Shown here: one piece after another, positions 1-7,214 of the stretch
Position numbering within the stretch: position 1 is the first letter of the stretch
Layout: every line of letters starts with the position of its first letter
Assembly (NCBI GenBank): GCA_937860165.1
Contig: CALMBE010000687.1
Coordinates: forward strand, 1 to 7,251
Origin: an uncultured Planctomycetaceae bacterium
GTDB taxonomy: Bacteria > Planctomycetota > Planctomycetia > Pirellulales > Lacipirellulaceae
Reading direction: 5' to 3'
Length of the DNA stretch: 7,251 nt
Notes under the pieces: generated by a model
The model's database searches: none
Told to the model about the DNA's origin: nothing
What the model saw: the letters and a program-made list of their open reading frames with translations, nothing else
Translations under genes and position numbers: made by a program

Positions 1-51
1 CTGGAAGGGGAATGGAAGGAATTAATTCGCAACTGACCACGGGCAACCCCC

Positions 52-753
52 TCAAAACTTCACGCCCAGCGATTTGCAGAGGAACGACACATACGGCTTT
101 GTAGTTCGGTAGGCCTCGATTGTGTGCGCAACGATCTCAGGCTCGCAGATCGCTTCGTGGTCCAATCGACAAATCGCGATATGATCTTTTCGCATTAAGT
201 CGACAATCTGCGGATGCTCTGCCCCGTAACCACGCGGAGGCCGTTTGAGACTTTCGCCGGACAACTCGAATCGCGAAACAAAGTTGCCTCCCGTGCTGGC
301 TTTCCGCCAAGCCGCGGGGTCTTCGTCGATGGCTTGCCGAATATGTGCTAGACTCGGCGAGTCGGGATGCCACACCCCCGCACCCAGAAATACGTCCCGT
401 GGGTCGATGTGGAAGTAAAAACCGGGGGCATGCACGTCGACACCCGCACTGTGCCGAAACTGGATACCGACATTGGTTTTGTAGGGCTGCTTGTCTTTGG
501 AGAAGCGTACGTCTCGATGGATGCGCATCAGAGATCCCCCCACCTTTTTTGGTAGTGCAAGAAAATGGGGCGAAATCTTGGCGAGTGGAGACGCCATCGC
601 CGCGATAAATTCTAATGCCGGTCCGCGAACATACGTTTCATAGCGTTCGCGGTTCGCCATGAACCACGTTCGGTTGTTGTGTCGAGCGAGATCTCGCAGA
701 AAGACGACCAATTCTTGGGGGAAGCCGGTAAAAGAATTTTGTTTGCGAGCCAT
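52..753 (-). CDS. DUF2461 (TIGR02453) family protein, function unknown
   Basis: This 233-aa protein matches the DUF2461/TIGR02453 family from end to end. The N-terminal part has the family pattern 'FLRDLARHNNRTWFMANRERY' (about residues 18-38). A central 'RIHRDVRFSKDKQPYKTN' block (about 77-94) is followed by 'PGFYFHIDP', typical of the family core. The usual family length is about 210-230 aa, so it looks complete. The biochemical role of the family is not established as far as I know. There is no signal peptide or membrane segment, so it is probably cytoplasmic. The ATG at 753 is well supported by a GAGG Shine-Dalgarno 6 nt upstream. It is transcribed divergently from the lipoprotein gene to its right, and nothing links it functionally to the phosphate operon. 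Confidence 0.9.
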   Translation of the reverse strand: MARKQNSFTGFPQELVVFLRDLARHNNRTWFMANRERYETYVRGPALEFIAAMASPLAKISPHFLALPKKVGGSLMRIHRDVRFSKDKQPYKTNVGIQFRHSAGVDVHAPGFYFHIDPRDVFLGAGVWHPDSPSLAHIRQAIDEDPAAWRKASTGGNFVSRFELSGESLKRPPRGYGAEHPQIVDLMRKDHIAICRLDHEAICEPEIVAHTIEAYRTTKPYVSFLCKSLGVKF

Positions 754-955
754 AATTTACCTCGTCAACCTCTTGATCGATTCCATCATTGGACTTTTAA
801 CATTCGTAAGACTCTGCTGGAGAGCGTATCCCAGGATCGTCGATACGTGTAGTACAAACCTACCGATTCGTGGAATCTGGGCTGCTACAAATTACCCGAC
901 CCGCAGTTCTTGGTGCTACGATCGCCACAAAGCATACACTTTGCCAGGTCCAAGG
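754..955. other. Divergent intergenic region
   Basis: These 202 bp separate the outward-facing start codons of the DUF2461 gene and the lipoprotein gene, so promoters for both should lie here. The plus-strand reading frame of the lipoprotein happens to stay open through the whole region and into the antisense of the DUF2461 gene. I treat that as chance, because a lipobox signal peptide begins at 956. I found no convincing -35/-10 pair, operator palindrome, terminator or small gene. Confidence 0.5.
760..763 (-). promoter_or_regulatory. Shine-Dalgarno for the DUF2461 gene
   Basis: On the minus strand the sequence reads GAGG-TAAATT-ATG. This is a good ribosome-binding core at 6-nt spacing and fixes the start at 753. 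It is one of only two clear Shine-Dalgarno sites in the window. Confidence 0.7.
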
Positions 956-1831
956 ATGGACAACGCACGTTTAATTTTGCCCGGTATTTTCCTGGGCCTG
1001 ACTTTTTTGTCAGGTTGTGGGCTGAATACTGCTGTACTGCAAAAAGGTGGCATTGACCGACATGGGGTCTTGCTGAACTACTCTTGCGGGGCACGCCCTT
1101 GTGACCCCATCGACCCTTGCAAGCCGACGATCGTGATCACCCACGGCTGGAATCCGCTGCCCAATAAAATTCACACGACATTTGGTTGCGCTGGTGCGGA
1201 ATCCCTCAAGTGCCGTTGTGGCGATAGCTACAACATTCTGAGTTGGGACTGGAATGCCGTTCGAGTTTCGCCCTTTAATGATGAGCCTCTTCGAATCGGA
1301 CATTGTCAGGGACGCATGTTGGCTGCCGCCCTGCGAGCCCGCGGAGTGATCCCAGGGAGAACTCAAATCATTGCTCATAGCCTGGGAACGGTGGTAGCAG
1401 CACAGGCTGCTTGTTGTATGAGCGATTGCGGACCGTTTGCGCAACTCACGTTACTCGATCCTCCGACAAACTTTCACGAAGAATTGTTCTGCAACCTAGC
1501 TGCCTGTCGGCATGCTTGTGTCGTTGAGAACTATTGGTCTCCCGGAATCAGCGGCTATGGGGACCAAGTCAGTTATCAAGGGGTTCGGAATTATCAGGTC
1601 GACGGAGATCACCCAATAGTGGGCATCGTGGACCTGAGCCTCTCGAATCATGTCGGTGTGATGCGTTGGTACTACGACACGATGTGTTGTCCCACGATGA
1701 GTTGTGGCTTTCAGAATAGCGTGTTTCTGGGCTGCTGCGGCTGCGAACACAGCTTTTGTTCAGGGGGCATCTCTGCGGAAAAAACCTCCGTCCCCAGCGA
1801 ACCGCCGATTCCTCCAGAGATCGAGCTCTGA
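956..1831 (+). CDS. Cysteine-rich lipase-like alpha/beta hydrolase lipoprotein
   Basis: Predicted 291-aa secreted, lipid-anchored hydrolase. The ATG at 956 is chosen because it directly begins a short hydrophobic signal peptide ending in the lipobox LSGC, with lipidated Cys21. The frame stays open upstream, but a longer start would bury this signal at about residue 120. The fold is read from 'IVITHGWNP' (about 59-67, oxyanion-hole HG), the nucleophile elbow 'IIAHSLGTVVA' (Ser142, with Ala replacing the usual first Gly), 'LTLLDPP' (Asp168) and 'NHVGVMRWYYDT' (His232). This order resembles the pancreatic/lipoprotein lipase family (HGW, HSLG, LDP, H before WY). A Ser142-Asp168-His232 triad is therefore inferred, and the substrate is unknown. 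The mature protein carries 20 further cysteines, including CC pairs and a 'CCGC' cluster near the C-terminus, followed by a Pro/Glu-rich tail. It converges on phoB. A function outside catalysis, such as a surface or structural role, cannot be excluded. Confidence 0.8.
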   Translation: MDNARLILPGIFLGLTFLSGCGLNTAVLQKGGIDRHGVLLNYSCGARPCDPIDPCKPTIVITHGWNPLPNKIHTTFGCAGAESLKCRCGDSYNILSWDWNAVRVSPFNDEPLRIGHCQGRMLAAALRARGVIPGRTQIIAHSLGTVVAAQAACCMSDCGPFAQLTLLDPPTNFHEELFCNLAACRHACVVENYWSPGISGYGDQVSYQGVRNYQVDGDHPIVGIVDLSLSNHVGVMRWYYDTMCCPTMSCGFQNSVFLGCCGCEHSFCSGGISAEKTSVPSEPPIPPEIEL

Positions 1832-1858
1832 GCAATTCAGTCCGCTCACAACGTGAGT

Positions 1859-2563
1859 TCAAGCGCTCAAGATGTCTGCTGGGTCGCGCATGCGGTAGCC
1901 GATGCCCCGTACCGTCTCGATGAGATCGGCGTGGGATTCGAGTTTTTTTCGCAACGCCCGGATGTGTACGTCGATCGTCCGCTCGAGAACGATTGCATCG
2001 TCTCCCAGGGCAACGTCAATCAACTCGGTTCTGGAGAACGCCCGACCTGGTTGCCGAACAAAAGCCGTGAGCAAACCGAACTCGCTCGGAGTCAAATCGA
2101 GGGGCTTCTCGCCGACCATGGCCCGATGTCGCCGCCGATCGATCATGATTCCTTGGCTAACCATGATCTCGCGATCCAGATTGCCTTGTTCCTTCCGGCG
2201 GAGCAGGGCATTGATCCGCTGGAGCAAGACCTTCACGCTAAATGGTTTCGTGACGTAGTCGTCCGCTCCCACGGAAAAGCCAATCAGTTCATCGCTTTCC
2301 TCACTGCGCGCGGTCAGCATCAGGATCGACACATCTTGGGTGGCTGGGTCTGAACGCAGTTGGCGACAGACTTCCAATCCGTCGATCATCGGCAACATCA
2401 AGTCCAATACAATCAAATCACGGGATTTCTGCCGGGCTTCGCGCAAACCTTGTTGGCCATCCCGGGCCAGTTGTGCGTCGTAGCCCTCTTGGCGGAGATT
2501 GTATTCGAGCACTTCACCGAGTGAAGCGTCGTCTTCGATAATTAACACGCTGGCCTTAGTCAT
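1859..2563 (-). CDS. phoB: OmpR/PhoB-family response regulator (phosphate regulon)
   Basis: This 234-aa two-domain regulator has an N-terminal receiver domain (about 5-118). It carries the acidic pair Asp11-Asp12, phosphoacceptor Asp54 in 'LIVLDLMLPMIDG', switch Thr84 ('LMLTA') and Lys106 ('VTKPF'). A C-terminal winged-helix DNA-binding domain follows (about 135-227), with 'LDLTPSEFGLL', 'RTIDVHIRALRKKL' and 'IETVRGIGYRM'. These are all family hallmarks with no missing residue. Response regulators of this subfamily bind Pho boxes and activate phosphate-uptake genes. Assignment as PhoB rather than another OmpR-type regulator rests on its place 6 bp after phoU at the end of the pst operon. No histidine kinase gene accompanies it here, so its partner PhoR must be encoded elsewhere. 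The ATG at 2563 has only a weak upstream purine stretch. Confidence 0.9.
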   Translation of the reverse strand: MTKASVLIIEDDASLGEVLEYNLRQEGYDAQLARDGQQGLREARQKSRDLIVLDLMLPMIDGLEVCRQLRSDPATQDVSILMLTARSEESDELIGFSVGADDYVTKPFSVKVLLQRINALLRRKEQGNLDREIMVSQGIMIDRRRHRAMVGEKPLDLTPSEFGLLTAFVRQPGRAFSRTELIDVALGDDAIVLERTIDVHIRALRKKLESHADLIETVRGIGYRMRDPADILSA

Positions 2564-2569
2564 TAAACT

Positions 2570-3250
2570 TTAATCCAAAGGATAGGATGATAAATATTTA
2601 TGCCGATGACGCGCAATTTCTCCGTCAACAAGATAGATTACGTCTTCGGCAATATTGGTGGCATGATCGGCGATGCGTTCGATATGACGTGAAGCGGAAA
2701 AGTACTGCAATGCAGGTTCGATATCCCCCGTTTGGTTTCTCACCAAGTCCTGCAAGTCATCGATAATTTGCCGATTCAGTTCATCGACTTGCTCGTCTCG
2801 CAGACAAACATCGCGTGCGAGGTCGACGTCCAATCTCACAAAGGCGTCCAGGGCATCGCGGACCATTGAGGTCGAGAACCCTACCATTTCCTCCAATTGA
2901 CTTGGAAAGGGAAAAAGTGGGAAGTTCACGAGTGATTGCGCCCGTTCGCCAAGGTTGACCGCTAAGTCGGCAATTCGTTCCAGGTCGACATTGATTTTGA
3001 GGACGGTAGCAACCCGCCGTAAATCGACCGCGACGGGCTGATGGAGCGCCAGAATTTTGAGGCATTCTTCCTCGATTCGTACTTCTCCACGATCAATGAT
3101 GCCTTCGTCTTCGATGATTTGCGAGTAATGATCGACGCGCATTTCGGTCATGGCGCGACAAGCCCCCAGAATCATTTTTTCAACGATCGAAGATTGGGCT
3201 AACAATTCTTGTTCGAGAGCTTCAAGATCTCGGTTGAGATGTTTTGACAT
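2570..3250 (-). CDS. phoU: Phosphate signalling complex protein PhoU
   Basis: This 226-aa all-helical protein consists of two PhoU repeats, the usual length and layout. Repeat one contains 'DLERIADLAVNLGERA' (about 89-104) and repeat two 'HIERIADHATNIAED' (about 189-203). These are the paired E-x-x-x-D metal-binding motifs of the family. PhoU is a cytoplasmic protein that links the Pst transporter to the PhoR/PhoB pair and keeps the regulon off when phosphate is plentiful. The start is set at ATG 3250 (MSKHLNRDLE), which matches family N-termini. A longer frame from a GTG at 3304 would overlap the end of pstB and adds no conserved sequence. It lies 10 bp after pstB and 6 bp before phoB, implying co-transcription. 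Confidence 0.95.
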   Translation of the reverse strand: MSKHLNRDLEALEQELLAQSSIVEKMILGACRAMTEMRVDHYSQIIEDEGIIDRGEVRIEEECLKILALHQPVAVDLRRVATVLKINVDLERIADLAVNLGERAQSLVNFPLFPFPSQLEEMVGFSTSMVRDALDAFVRLDVDLARDVCLRDEQVDELNRQIIDDLQDLVRNQTGDIEPALQYFSASRHIERIADHATNIAEDVIYLVDGEIARHRHKYLSSYPLD

Positions 3251-3260
3251 CAGAATTCTC

Positions 3261-4112
3261 TCAGCCAAATCGGCCAGTAATATAGTCTTCCGTGCGCTTT
3301 TCACGGGGGTGGGTAAACATGTCGGTAGTGCGACCTACTTCGATCAAGTGGCCTTCGTAGAAGAAAGCCGTTTGGTCGGAGACTCGGGCGGCTTGCTGCA
3401 TGTTGTGGGTAACAATCACAATCGTGTAGGTGTCTTTCAGTTCAAAAATCAGATCCTCAATCGCTGCCGTCGATTTCGGATCAAGTGCCGAGGCAGGTTC
3501 ATCCATCAGCAACACCTCGGGGTCCGTGGCCAAGGCCCGGGCAATGCACAGGCGCTGTTGTTGTCCGCCAGATAATTGCAGGGCGGAATCGTTCAAGCGA
3601 CTTTGCACTTCGTCCCACAAAGCCGCCTGCTGCAAGCACTTTTCGACGATTTCCTCGAGAATTACGCTCTTCTTGACTCCAGCGACGCGAGGTCCGTAGG
3701 CCACGTTTTCGTAGATAGTTTTGGGAAATGGATTCGACTTTTGAAACACCATTCCGACTCGTTTTCTCAACTCGACCACGTCCGTGCCACGTTGATAAAT
3801 ATCTTCGCCGTCGAGCAGAATCTTGCCTCGCAGCAGAGTTCCGTCGATCATGTCGTTCATGCGGTTCAGGCAACGCAAGAAGGTACTTTTTCCACAGCCG
3901 GAGGGACCGATTAGTGCCGTGACGCAATTTTTGGGAACGGCGAGATTGATCCCATACAGGGCCTGGTGTTCACTGTAAAAAAAGTTGACATCGGCAGCCG
4001 TGACCTTGATCCCATGCTTCGTAAGATCTTCGTGATCCTGCCCGGTAGGTACGCGGGGCAATGCGCGAGGGGCAACGCGAAGGGGAACCCTCGGGGAGAT
4101 GGCTTCACTCAT
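3261..4112 (-). CDS. pstB: Phosphate ABC transporter ATP-binding protein PstB
   Basis: ATPase subunit of the high-affinity phosphate importer, acting at the inner face of the cytoplasmic membrane with PstC and PstA. In the 283-aa version it shows Walker A 'GPSGCGKST' (69-77), Q-loop Gln124 in '[20 protein letters not shown]', signature 'LSGGQQQR' (180-187), Walker B 'VLLMDEP' (200-206) and H-loop His236 ('VTHNMQQA'). These are typical of PstB specifically. The C-terminal 'DYITGRFG' is also characteristic. The ATG at 4112 has a GAGG Shine-Dalgarno 8 nt upstream. A GTG at 4196 would add 28 unconserved residues. Even from 4112 there are about 30 residues, rich in Arg and Pro, before the domain core that E. 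coli PstB lacks. pstA ends 114 bp upstream. Confidence 0.96.
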   Translation of the reverse strand: MSEAISPRVPLRVAPRALPRVPTGQDHEDLTKHGIKVTAADVNFFYSEHQALYGINLAVPKNCVTALIGPSGCGKSTFLRCLNRMNDMIDGTLLRGKILLDGEDIYQRGTDVVELRKRVGMVFQKSNPFPKTIYENVAYGPRVAGVKKSVILEEIVEKCLQQAALWDEVQSRLNDSALQLSGGQQQRLCIARALATDPEVLLMDEPASALDPKSTAAIEDLIFELKDTYTIVIVTHNMQQAARVSDQTAFFYEGHLIEVGRTTDMFTHPREKRTEDYITGRFG

Positions 4113-4120
4113 AGGTTTTT

Positions 4121-4124
4121 CCTC
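4121..4124 (-). promoter_or_regulatory. Shine-Dalgarno that decides the pstB start
   Basis: On the minus strand GAGG is followed by AAAAACCT and then ATG at 4112, a spacing of 8 nt. No comparable site precedes the upstream in-frame GTG at 4196. The shorter PstB is therefore preferred. Confidence 0.6.
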
Positions 4125-4226
4125 GTCGTCTACCACATCGCTTCTCGAAATAATTGTCGAATCTAAAGTTGCTTCCAAGAAATCGTTGTAGTTCACTTTG
4201 CTTTCAAACAGTTGAACGGATTGGCA

Positions 4227-5105
4227 CTACCAACGGACCTTCTTGCTAAACCGCTGTCGCAGAATCACCGCCAAGGCATTCATGGCAATCAAGACCGTCA
4301 GGAGCACAATAATTCCTGCTGCCGCGATTTCATGAAATGCTACCTGGGGCTGTTCGGTCCAATTGAAAATTTGAACCGGCAAGGCGGTGTAGTCGTCTGT
4401 GATCAAGTTTTTAGGGGTAAAGCGAACAAACGTAGCCGCCCCAATAACCACCAAGGGTGCCGCTTCGCCCAGGGCGCGCGACAGCGAGAGTATCACCCCC
4501 GTCAGGATGCCTGGAAGTGAAATAGGCAACAATTGATGCCAAATGGTTTGCCACCGCGTGGCTCCCAAGGCATAGGAGGCCTGCCGAATCGTGCTCGGCA
4601 CGGCACGCAATGCTTCTTGCGACGAGAGAATAATAATCGGCAGGACGACGAGTGTAAGCGTTAACCCACCAGCCAGGACGCCGCGATTGAGGTGCATCAT
4701 CCGCACAAACAATCCCAAGCCAAGGATTCCGTACACGATCGAGGGAACTCCGGCGAGGTTAGCGATATTGATTTGCACCAGACTTCGCCAGCGACTAGGC
4801 GGGGCGTATTCTTCGAGATAAATTGCGGCGCCCACTCCGATGGGGACTGAAAATAGTGCCGTCACTCCGATGAGATAGAGGCTGCCAATCAGAGCCGACC
4901 AAATTCCGCTCTTAGCCGCAAACCGCGATGGCCAACTGGTGACGAAATCCCAGCTCAGGGAAGACCAGCCAAAGCCAAAAATATTCCACAGCAGGAGGAC
5001 GAGGACCGACACGCTCAATAGAGTGCAAAGTCCGCAAGCGAGCGCAAACGCTTGGGAAGCAATTTTCGCGTAGGGCCGACCTTCTGAATACTTGGAAACA
5101 CTCAT
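4227..5105 (-). CDS. pstA: Phosphate ABC transporter permease PstA
   Basis: This 292-aa membrane permease, together with PstC, forms the phosphate channel. An N-terminal transmembrane helix (about 20-40) is followed by the binding-protein-dependent transport domain, with hydrophobic segments around 70-95, 115-135, 143-162, 195-222 and 260-283. The EAA loop that contacts PstB reads '[20 protein letters not shown]' (about 164-183) and ends in '[16 protein letters not shown]', a PstA/PstC signature. '[17 protein letters not shown]' is also typical. The ATG at 5105 is chosen because it overlaps the pstC stop as ATGA, a classic translational-coupling arrangement. A GTG at 5138 would overlap pstC by 37 bp without conserved residues. 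PstA is told from PstC by gene order and by '[11 protein letters not shown]'. Confidence 0.95.
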   Translation of the reverse strand: MSVSKYSEGRPYAKIASQAFALACGLCTLLSVSVLVLLLWNIFGFGWSSLSWDFVTSWPSRFAAKSGIWSALIGSLYLIGVTALFSVPIGVGAAIYLEEYAPPSRWRSLVQINIANLAGVPSIVYGILGLGLFVRMMHLNRGVLAGGLTLTLVVLPIIILSSQEALRAVPSTIRQASYALGATRWQTIWHQLLPISLPGILTGVILSLSRALGEAAPLVVIGAATFVRFTPKNLITDDYTALPVQIFNWTEQPQVAFHEIAAAGIIVLLTVLIAMNALAVILRQRFSKKVRW

Positions 5106-6037
5106 TCGTATTTCTCCCGGACCCGAGTCAAGATCCACTGCGCTAATACGTTGAGCACCAGTGTCGACATAAAGAGGGCTAGTCCCACGGCAAAGATCGT
5201 ACGATACTCGGGAGTACCAGCGGGAGTATCCCCCAGAACTACTTGAACAATGTAAGCCGTCATGGTTTGTATACTTTCCAGGGGATTGAGCGTCAATTTG
5301 GAAGTACCTCCCGCAGCCAAGGTGACGGCCATCGTCTCACCAGCGGCACGCGCGATAGCCAGCAGAAAAGAAGCCATGATTCCCGACATGGCGGCTGGAA
5401 CTACCACACCCACGGTAACATCCAGCTTGGTGGCACCCAAGGCGTAGGCCGCCTCGCGCAAGGAACGCGGCACGGAGCGGAGGACATCTTCACTGATGGA
5501 AACAATCGTCGGCAGAATCATGAAACCGACAACGACCGAGGCATTTGCCGCATTGAAAATATCGGCACTGGGAAAAATGGCCTTGATCAGAGGAGAGACA
5601 AGTACCACCGCGAGGTAACCGAAGACAACCGAAGGGACCCCCGCCAAAACTTCCAGCACGGGCTTGGTCACATCTCGCAACCAGGGGGTCGCATATTCGC
5701 TCAAAAACACGGCAGTCCCCAGGCCGACGGGGATAGCAATCGGGGCCGCACCTGCCGTTACCAGGAAAGTACCGCAAAACAGCGGTAGGATTCCATAATG
5801 CTGAGGTTTCAGCAGTGGGGACCACTTAGTCCCGGTCAGAAATTCAATGATGGAAACTTCGCGAAAGAACTGAAGAGATTCCACCAGCAAGATGACCACG
5901 ATCCCGATGGTCGTAATAATCGAAATCGTAGCACATGCCAGGAGAATCCCATGAATGCAATGTTCCCAATAGGTGCGCAGCTTCGCACCCGGCAAAGCGA
6001 TTTTCGACAAGTGTGGTGCCGTGGTAAGATTCGACAT
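5102..6037 (-). CDS. pstC: Phosphate ABC transporter permease PstC
   Basis: This 311-aa inner-membrane permease is the partner of PstA. A first transmembrane helix lies at about 30-53. Next come the PstC-typical periplasmic stretch '[10 protein letters not shown]' (66-75) and '[10 protein letters not shown]' (81-90), then the transport domain with '[18 protein letters not shown]' (130-147). The EAA loop '[21 protein letters not shown]' spans about 183-203 and is followed by '[17 protein letters not shown]'. All are expected PstC features and the length is normal. The ATG at 6037 (MSNLTT) is preferred. A GTG three codons upstream (6046) is equally open, and neither has a clear Shine-Dalgarno. 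It lies 190 bp downstream of pstS across a repeat pair and overlaps pstA by 4 bp. Confidence 0.95.
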   Translation of the reverse strand: MSNLTTAPHLSKIALPGAKLRTYWEHCIHGILLACATISIITTIGIVVILLVESLQFFREVSIIEFLTGTKWSPLLKPQHYGILPLFCGTFLVTAGAAPIAIPVGLGTAVFLSEYATPWLRDVTKPVLEVLAGVPSVVFGYLAVVLVSPLIKAIFPSADIFNAANASVVVGFMILPTIVSISEDVLRSVPRSLREAAYALGATKLDVTVGVVVPAAMSGIMASFLLAIARAAGETMAVTLAAGGTSKLTLNPLESIQTMTAYIVQVVLGDTPAGTPEYRTIFAVGLALFMSTLVLNVLAQWILTRVREKYE

Positions 6038-6112
6038 CGTGATCACGAACCTGGGTTGATGTTCAATCGGTAACCTAAAGACTAATGCACTGTCAAACCG
6101 AAATTAGGGTGC

Positions 6113-6144
6113 CATGGCCACGGCGGTACCCCGTCGTGGCCATG
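6113..6144. repeat. Hairpin unit 1 of the repeat pair
   Basis: The left arm catggccacg (6113-6122) pairs perfectly with cgtggccatg (6135-6144). The stem continues inward through one G-T wobble and three G-C pairs to a TACC loop (6127-6130), for 14 stacked pairs in all. Confidence 0.75.
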
Positions 6145-6160
6145 CTTGTTCGGCGATTCT

Positions 6161-6192
6161 CATGCCCACGCCGGAGTACCAGCGTGAGCATG
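6161..6192. repeat. Hairpin unit 2 of the repeat pair
   Basis: The left arm catgcccacgc (6161-6171) pairs with gcgtgagcatg (6182-6192) with one C-A mismatch. After a second C-A mismatch, two inner G-C pairs close an AGTA loop (6175-6178). Compared with unit 1, the fifth stem pair is swapped from G-C to C-G on both sides, so pairing is kept while the sequence changes. Confidence 0.7.
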
Positions 6193-6227
6193 GCACCCCA
6201 AAATAACGCTTTGAAAAACCACTAGTC

Positions 6228-7214
6228 TCATTTCTTCTTCCAGGAATCTAAGGCTTCTTTCAGGAGCGTTGTATTGTTTTCCTGCACTTCGTCTGTAATT
6301 GGCACGTACCCTACTTCTTTCGACAGTCGCCCGGCGTTTTCGAGGTAATAGGTAATAAACTCAACAACCTCGGGCCTCTTGAGAGAATCCTTGTTCACGT
6401 AAATAAACAGGGGTCTTGAGAGTGGGAAGTAGGTGCCATCTCGAACTGTTTTTTCACTGGGCTCGACGCAATCGTCTCCATTCTTGACAGAGAGGAGTTT
6501 CAGGCGTTCTTTGTTCTCGGCATAGTAAGCAAAACCAAAATATCCTAGTGCTCCCTTGTCGGCAGCCACGCCGCGAACCAAGGCGTTATCGTTTTCACTG
6601 GCGGTGTAGTCCGATCGACTCGCCCGCGATTCGCCACAGATCGCTTCGGTGAAGTATTCGAAGGTGCCGGAATCTGTGCCCGGACCGTAAAGCTTGAGTT
6701 CTTCGTCTGGCCAATCGGAATTGACATCGCTCCACTTAGTGACGGTTTCGTCGCTTTCGGGTCGCCAAATGCTTTTTAGCTGCTCCACGGTGATGCAGTC
6801 GCACCAGTCATTGGCGGGGTTCACAACAACGGCCATGCCGTCGAAGGCGACGGTGAACTCCAGGTATTCGACTTTGTTCGCGGTGCAGGCTTCCTTTTCT
6901 GGATCTTTCATGGCACGCGAAGCATCGCAAATATCAATCTCGCGGGTGGTGAATTGCTTCATACCACCGCTTGTGCCCGAGGCACTCACCACAGGAGTTT
7001 TCACATCGGGATGACTGTCGCCAAATTCTTCGGCAACAGCCATGGAGATGGGGAACACGGTACTCGATCCATCGATCCGAATGCTTTCGCTCGCGGTAGC
7101 GGAAGCTTCACCAGGGGTACTTGGGTCGGTCTTTGAATCGCTGCAGCCACTCAGCAGCCCGGTACCAACCAGGGCGAAGCAGAGTGATATCCGAGATAAG
7201 AAAATAGTTTGCAT
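6228..7214 (-). CDS. pstS: Phosphate-binding lipoprotein PstS
   Basis: This 328-aa extracytoplasmic receptor delivers phosphate to PstCAB. The N-terminus is a signal peptide ending in lipobox LLSGC, with lipidated Cys24, followed by a Ser/Thr/Glu-rich linker (about 25-44). The binding-domain motifs are in order: 'IDGSSTVFPI' (47-56), 'SASGTSGGMKQF' (77-88), 'DICDASRAM' (94-102), 'AFDGMAVVVNPANDW' (123-137) and 'GPGTDSGTFEYF' (177-188). The GSST, SGTSGG, SR and GTDSGT loops carry the phosphate-contacting residues in this family. It is of the SphX/PstS2 type rather than the E. coli PstS type. Six cysteines remain in the mature protein, so disulfides are possible. The ATG at 7214 has no recognisable Shine-Dalgarno. 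It is first in the operon, but only 37 bp upstream are visible, so its promoter and any Pho box lie mostly outside. Confidence 0.95.
   Translation of the reverse strand: MQTIFLSRISLCFALVGTGLLSGCSDSKTDPSTPGEASATASESIRIDGSSTVFPISMAVAEEFGDSHPDVKTPVVSASGTSGGMKQFTTREIDICDASRAMKDPEKEACTANKVEYLEFTVAFDGMAVVVNPANDWCDCITVEQLKSIWRPESDETVTKWSDVNSDWPDEELKLYGPGTDSGTFEYFTEAICGESRASRSDYTASENDNALVRGVAADKGALGYFGFAYYAENKERLKLLSVKNGDDCVEPSEKTVRDGTYFPLSRPLFIYVNKDSLKRPEVVEFITYYLENAGRLSKEVGYVPITDEVQENNTTLLKEALDSWKKK

Larger units (their letters stand above)
6107..6198. repeat. REP/BIME-like palindromic repeat pair between pstS and pstC
   Basis: This 92-bp element is bounded by a perfect 10-bp inverted repeat, gggtgccatg (6107-6116) and catggcaccc (6189-6198). 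Inside are two 32-nt palindromic units, 6113-6144 and 6161-6192, separated by a 16-nt spacer. The units are identical at 22 of 32 positions and share the frame catg-(c/g)-ccacg ... cgtg ... catg. The layout resembles enterobacterial REP/BIME elements. From memory, similar 'gggtgccatg(g/c)ccacg' sequences are abundant in Pirellula-group planctomycetes, but I have not verified this. No T-tract follows in either direction, so it is not a standard intrinsic terminator. It encodes no protein that I can see. Confidence 0.75.

Noticed and set aside
910..940. Possible promoter for the lipoprotein gene (TTGGTG, then CATACA or TACACT)
   Set aside because: Matches to the -35 and -10 consensus are partial and the spacing fits only one poor -10. 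Planctomycete promoters are not well enough defined to support it.
659..955. In-frame upstream extension of the lipoprotein gene, which would give a 390-aa protein from 659
   Set aside because: It overlaps the DUF2461 gene antisense and would place the lipobox signal peptide about 120 residues inside the protein. The extension has no recognisable domain, and the start at 956 explains the signal peptide directly.
1010..1444. 144-aa open frame on the minus strand opposite the lipoprotein gene
   Set aside because: It lies wholly inside a gene with clear motifs, has no recognisable family features, and its composition looks like an antisense shadow.
1845..1857. Possible terminator between the convergent stop codons
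   Set aside because: A 5-bp stem with a 3-nt loop and no T-tract on either strand is too weak to call an intrinsic terminator.
5243..5788. 181-aa plus-strand open frame antisense to pstC
   Set aside because: Its low-complexity Arg/Gly/Gln/His-rich translation is typical of the reverse of a membrane-protein gene. pstC on the other strand is unambiguous.
6107..6198. Reading the pstS-pstC hairpins as a CRISPR array or intrinsic terminator
   Set aside because: There are only two palindromic units with one short spacer and no cas genes, and there is no T-tract after either hairpin. A REP-like repeat fits better.
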